From Streptomyces sp. NBC_01478 (lineage in GTDB: Bacteria > Actinomycetota > Actinomycetes > Streptomycetales > Streptomycetaceae), in NCBI RefSeq assembly GCF_036227225.1, contig NZ_CP109444.1, positions 8,227,501-8,291,500 of the forward strand: DNA of 64,000 bases, in the 5' to 3' direction. Shown here in pieces: positions 61,786 to 64,000 of this stretch (the first letter of the stretch is position 1; each line of letters starts with the position of its first letter). The position numbers and the translations under genes are program-made. The notes under the pieces are model-generated. The model ran no database searches. It worked only from the letters and a program-made list of their open reading frames with translations, and was not told where the DNA came from.

Positions 61786-62562
61786 CTACGCGGTGCGGTG
61801 CACCTTGTGCTGGGCGGCCTGGGCGCGTGGACGCACCACAAGGAGGTCGATGTTGACGTGCGGCGGCCGAGTCACCGCCCACGCGACCGTGTCGGCGATG
61901 TCTTCAGCAACCAGCGGGTCCGGTACCCCGGCGTAGACGGCCTCGGCCTTATCCGTGTTGCCGCGGTAGCGGTTGAGGGAGAACTCCTCGGTCTGCACCA
62001 TGCCGGGCGCGATCTCGATAACCCGCAGCGGCTGCCCGCACGCCTCCAGTCGCAAGGTCTGCGCCACTACGTGAGCTCCGTGCTTGGCCGCGCTGTAGCC
62101 GCCTCCGCCCTCGTAGCAGGTGAACGACGCGGTGGAGGAAACGACGACGACCGTACCGTCGCCGCTGGCCAGCAGTTGAGGCATCAGGCTCTGCGTCACG
62201 TGCAGGGCGCCCAGCACATTGACCTCGTACATGCGCCGCCAGTCGTCCGGGTCGGCCTGGGCGATTTCCTCGGTTCCGTACGCGCCACCCGCGATGTTCA
62301 CCAAGACGTCGCAGCTCTCCACCTGCTCAGCGAACGCGGTGACGGCCTCGCGGTCGGTCACGTCCAGCGGGTGGACCCGTGCCGTTCCACCGTCCGTCCG
62401 GACCTCCTTGGCGAGCGCCTCCAGGCGATCGGCCCTGCGCGCCGCGAGCACCACCGTGAAGCCGGCCCGAGCCAACTCCCTCGCGGTGGCGGCGCCGATG
62501 CCGCTGCTCGCACCAGTGATCACCGCCGTGCGCTGCGTCGGGTCTTGGGTGGGTATTGCCAT
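61786..62562 (-). CDS. Short-chain dehydrogenase/reductase
   Basis: 258 aa from ATG 62562 (GGGGGA upstream). Classical SDR: cofactor motif TGASSGIGAATA, NIAGG (NAG motif variant), catalytic Ser in VVSSTASF, and YSAAK with Tyr-Lys. NADP preference is suggested by the Arg pair in AARRADR. It could reduce an aldehyde such as arsonoacetaldehyde to 2-hydroxyethylarsonate in this cluster (inference). Divergent from arsR at 62648. Confidence 0.87.
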   Translation of the reverse strand: MAIPTQDPTQRTAVITGASSGIGAATARELARAGFTVVLAARRADRLEALAKEVRTDGGTARVHPLDVTDREAVTAFAEQVESCDVLVNIAGGAYGTEEIAQADPDDWRRMYEVNVLGALHVTQSLMPQLLASGDGTVVVVSSTASFTCYEGGGGYSAAKHGAHVVAQTLRLEACGQPLRVIEIAPGMVQTEEFSLNRYRGNTDKAEAVYAGVPDPLVAEDIADTVAWAVTRPPHVNIDLLVVRPRAQAAQHKVHRTA

Positions 62563-62633
62563 CGATTGATCCCCCACACGTCCTGATTCGACGGGCATCT
62601 AAACAGGTGATCTTGGCATCGAGGTCAACCGGT

Positions 62634-62644
62634 GTCAACATAGA
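62634..62644. promoter_or_regulatory. GTCAACATAGA motif, copy 3
   Basis: Identical 11-mer to 37673 and 37752, again 3 bp before an arsR start (62648). Here it lies in TGTC-AACATA-GACA, a short inverted repeat. Confidence 0.68.
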
Positions 62645-62647
62645 CAC

Positions 62648-63025
62648 ATGTCAAATCTTCAGGAGAAGGTGGCCGCGCTCCCGGCCGAGCCGTGCTGCCC
62701 GGCCCTGACCGAGCGGGAGCTGACGGTAGAGGAGGCCGAGATCACCGCCGCCATGTTCAAGGCGCTCGGTGACCCGGTCCGGCTGCGCCTCTTCTCCAAG
62801 GTGGCCTCCCACCCGGACAACGAGGCCTGCGTGTGCGACATCTCCGACGTGGGCGTCTCGCAACCGACGGTTTCCCACCACCTCAAGAAGCTGAAAGAAG
62901 CCGGGCTGCTTCTCGCCGAGCGGCGCGGCACGTGGGTGTACTACCGCGTCGAGCCTTCCGTCCTCGCGGCGATGGGGCACCTTCTGACGCCTTCGCCTGA
63001 GCGAGCGGCTGTCACCGCGGCTTGA
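62648..63025 (+). CDS. arsR: ArsR-family repressor with CVCD arsenite site
   Basis: 125 aa. MFKALGDPVRLRLFSKV, metal motif NEACVCDISDV, recognition helix VSQPTVSHHLKKLKEAGLL, WVYYRVEP. N-terminal CC pair (EPCCPAL). Paralogue of the repressor at 37766, with the same operator at the same distance. Expected to control itself and the divergent SDR gene in response to As(III). Confidence 0.92.
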   Translation: MSNLQEKVAALPAEPCCPALTERELTVEEAEITAAMFKALGDPVRLRLFSKVASHPDNEACVCDISDVGVSQPTVSHHLKKLKEAGLLLAERRGTWVYYRVEPSVLAAMGHLLTPSPERAAVTAA

Positions 63026-63096
63026 CGAGGAGCCCCTGCCGCGGCGTTCTTTTGAGCCTCGGTTTGGGGCACGCGGAGGGTCCCATGCGGGAGGAG

Positions 63097-63495
63097 TCAA
63101 CTCGCCGCCCGCGCGAACGAGATCTCCACGCGCCGATTCTCTCGTCGACCGGCCTCCGTCGCGTTTGAGGCGACCGGCCGCCGCTCGCCGAATCCTCGCG
63201 TCTCGAAGGCGACCGTTGACGGAAGGGCGTCGGCCAGCACAGCTTGCACGGCGTTGGCGCGTTGCTGGGACAGGGCGTCGCCGTGTGCGGAAGAGCCGAG
63301 ATCATCGGTGAACCCGAAGACACGGACCCTCGTCACTGCTTGCTGCTCAATCTCCGCGGCGATCGTGGTGAGGCGGGACTGCGCCGAACTGCTCAGCTGT
63401 GAGCTGTCCTTGGCGAACAACACCTCCGACTGGAGCGCGTACGTCACTTCCGTGTCCGTCTCCACGCGGCGTTCGGTGGAGCAGGTGCGAGGCAT
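63097..63495 (-). CDS. OmpA-like domain protein
   Basis: 132 aa from ATG 63495 (GTG 63498 is in frame). VLFAKDSSQLSSSAQSRLTTIAAEI, VRVFGFTDDLGSS, LSQQRANAVQAVLADAL, GFGERRPVASNATEAGRRENRRVEI give a complete OmpA/MotB peptidoglycan-binding domain. There is no signal peptide or TM segment at this start, so either it is truncated or the export signal is missing. An upstream gene in another frame overlaps it. Confidence 0.78.
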   Translation of the reverse strand: MPRTCSTERRVETDTEVTYALQSEVLFAKDSSQLSSSAQSRLTTIAAEIEQQAVTRVRVFGFTDDLGSSAHGDALSQQRANAVQAVLADALPSTVAFETRGFGERRPVASNATEAGRRENRRVEISFARAAS

Positions 63496-64000
63496 CACGC
63501 GCTCTCAGCGCAGGAGGTAAGGAGGTAAGGAGGGACCGTGCGTCAGCACCATGATCTGTACTTCCGAGTGCGTCCCCTGCGTCAATACGGCTGCTGAGTT
63601 CGTGCACGTACGTGTGTAGCCGCCGACGCAGTTCAAGGCGCCCGCCGCGCTGGTTGGCGGGCGTGAAGCACTTCGAAACCTCGTCGATCACGGGCCCGGC
63701 GTCCGTACCGGATCGCCGCCACCTCTGCAGGAGTGGGCAGAGCAGATACTCGGCCTGAGTGACCTCCGCCCAGACCATGACGGTGCCGATCGCCGCTCCG
63801 TGTCGGGAAGTGAGACGGTCGCCTTGAGCGAGCCCGGAGCACAGCGCGAGCCAATCTTCGTACGGCAGCGTCCAGTTGGCCATGAAGCGGCGGCGGTGCG
63901 CGTAGTTCGTCCGCTGTGGCAGCCTATCGAGATAGTCGGCGAGCTGATCCGTCGCATGCTCGAAGCGGGGCCACAAGTCGGCGCCACCGAACTGACAGCG
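63347..64000 (-). CDS. Hypothetical protein, 5' end beyond window
   Basis: Open from the right edge to a stop at 63347; TTG 63976 is a possible internal start. The first 150 residues (RRFMANWTLPYEDWLALCSGL, RHGAAIGTVMVWAEVTQAEYLLCP, LELRRRLHTYVHELS) look like a real, mostly helical protein. The last 50 codons overlap the OmpA-like gene in another frame and are probably not native: an 8-bp tandem repeat at 63512-63535 lies where the frame would need to change. Family not recognised. Confidence 0.5.
   Translation of the reverse strand, partial: RCQFGGADLWPRFEHATDQLADYLDRLPQRTNYAHRRRFMANWTLPYEDWLALCSGLAQGDRLTSRHGAAIGTVMVWAEVTQAEYLLCPLLQRWRRSGTDAGPVIDEVSKCFTPANQRGGRLELRRRLHTYVHELSSRIDAGDALGSTDHGADARSLLTSLPPALRARDASHLLHRTPRGDGHGSDVRAPVGGVVRQGQLTAEQFGAVPPHHDRRGD
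63512..63535. repeat. 8-bp tandem repeat AGGAGGTA
   Basis: Two perfect units (63512-63527) and one variant unit AGGAGGGA (63528-63535). Unit length is not a multiple of three, so copy-number change shifts the frame of the upstream minus-strand gene. Confidence 0.8.

Noticed and set aside
1..64000. tRNA, rRNA or riboswitch genes
   Set aside because: No cloverleaf with CCA-type end, rRNA segment or known riboswitch pattern was seen by eye; a covariance-model scan would be needed to exclude them.

Overview
High-GC actinobacterial DNA with GTG/TTG starts, Streptomyces-type proteins and many 4-bp ATGA/GTGA gene overlaps: most likely a Streptomyces chromosome (inference). The first ~6.4 kb looks like core genome (ABC exporter, Lrp regulator, polyamine/GABA catabolism, polyamine-binding lipoprotein). 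The remainder is accessory.

6.5-12.4 kb is an anti-phage-type island. A minus-strand operon encodes, in transcription order, a ubiquitin-like protein, a cysteine-less E2-family protein, a JAB-E1 fusion, a CD-NTase, a second E2-like protein with a candidate catalytic Cys, and a one-TM protein. It joins a bacterial ubiquitin-like conjugation set to a type II (short) CBASS set. A RelE/HigB-like toxin plus an XRE-ImmA/IrrE protein are divergent across a palindromic operator. 12.4-16.9 kb holds a Cys-rich unknown, an XRE regulator at an inverted-repeat operator, and a DUF6083-type protein / unknown / UvrD-like helicase operon. 17.7-23.8 kb is a secreted RHS/YD-repeat polymorphic toxin with a likely immunity gene.

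24.2-38.6 kb is dense in arsenic/metal resistance genes: two ArsC reductases, an ArsR-phosphatase fusion, thioredoxin and a thioredoxin reductase that lacks one active-site Cys, a CoA-disulfide-reductase-like flavoprotein, ArsR-aquaporin, MerR plus a MerT-like protein, an Acr3-like carrier, ArsI, an ArsO-type flavoprotein, MFS pumps and several ArsR repressors.

38.7-63.0 kb looks like an organoarsenic biosynthetic cluster of the kind reported from S. lividans/S. coelicolor (product bisenarsan). It has a PiT phosphate (arsenate?) transporter, an iPGM-family mutase, an EPSP-synthase homologue, a Tat-exported molybdopterin oxidoreductase, a CTP-synthase-glutaminase-like protein without its catalytic His, a phosphonopyruvate-decarboxylase-like enzyme, DedA, a KAS III-like enzyme, a 2340-aa reducing type I PKS with two nearly identical ACPs, a second ArsO-type enzyme, an SDR and ArsR regulators. 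The expected logic, from family knowledge, is: take up arsenate, make an As-C bond with a PEP-derived unit, decarboxylate, attach to a polyketide chain, export. Paired arsR/arsO modules with a shared operator motif lie near both ends of this block. The last kilobase holds an OmpA-like gene and a gene truncated by the window edge.
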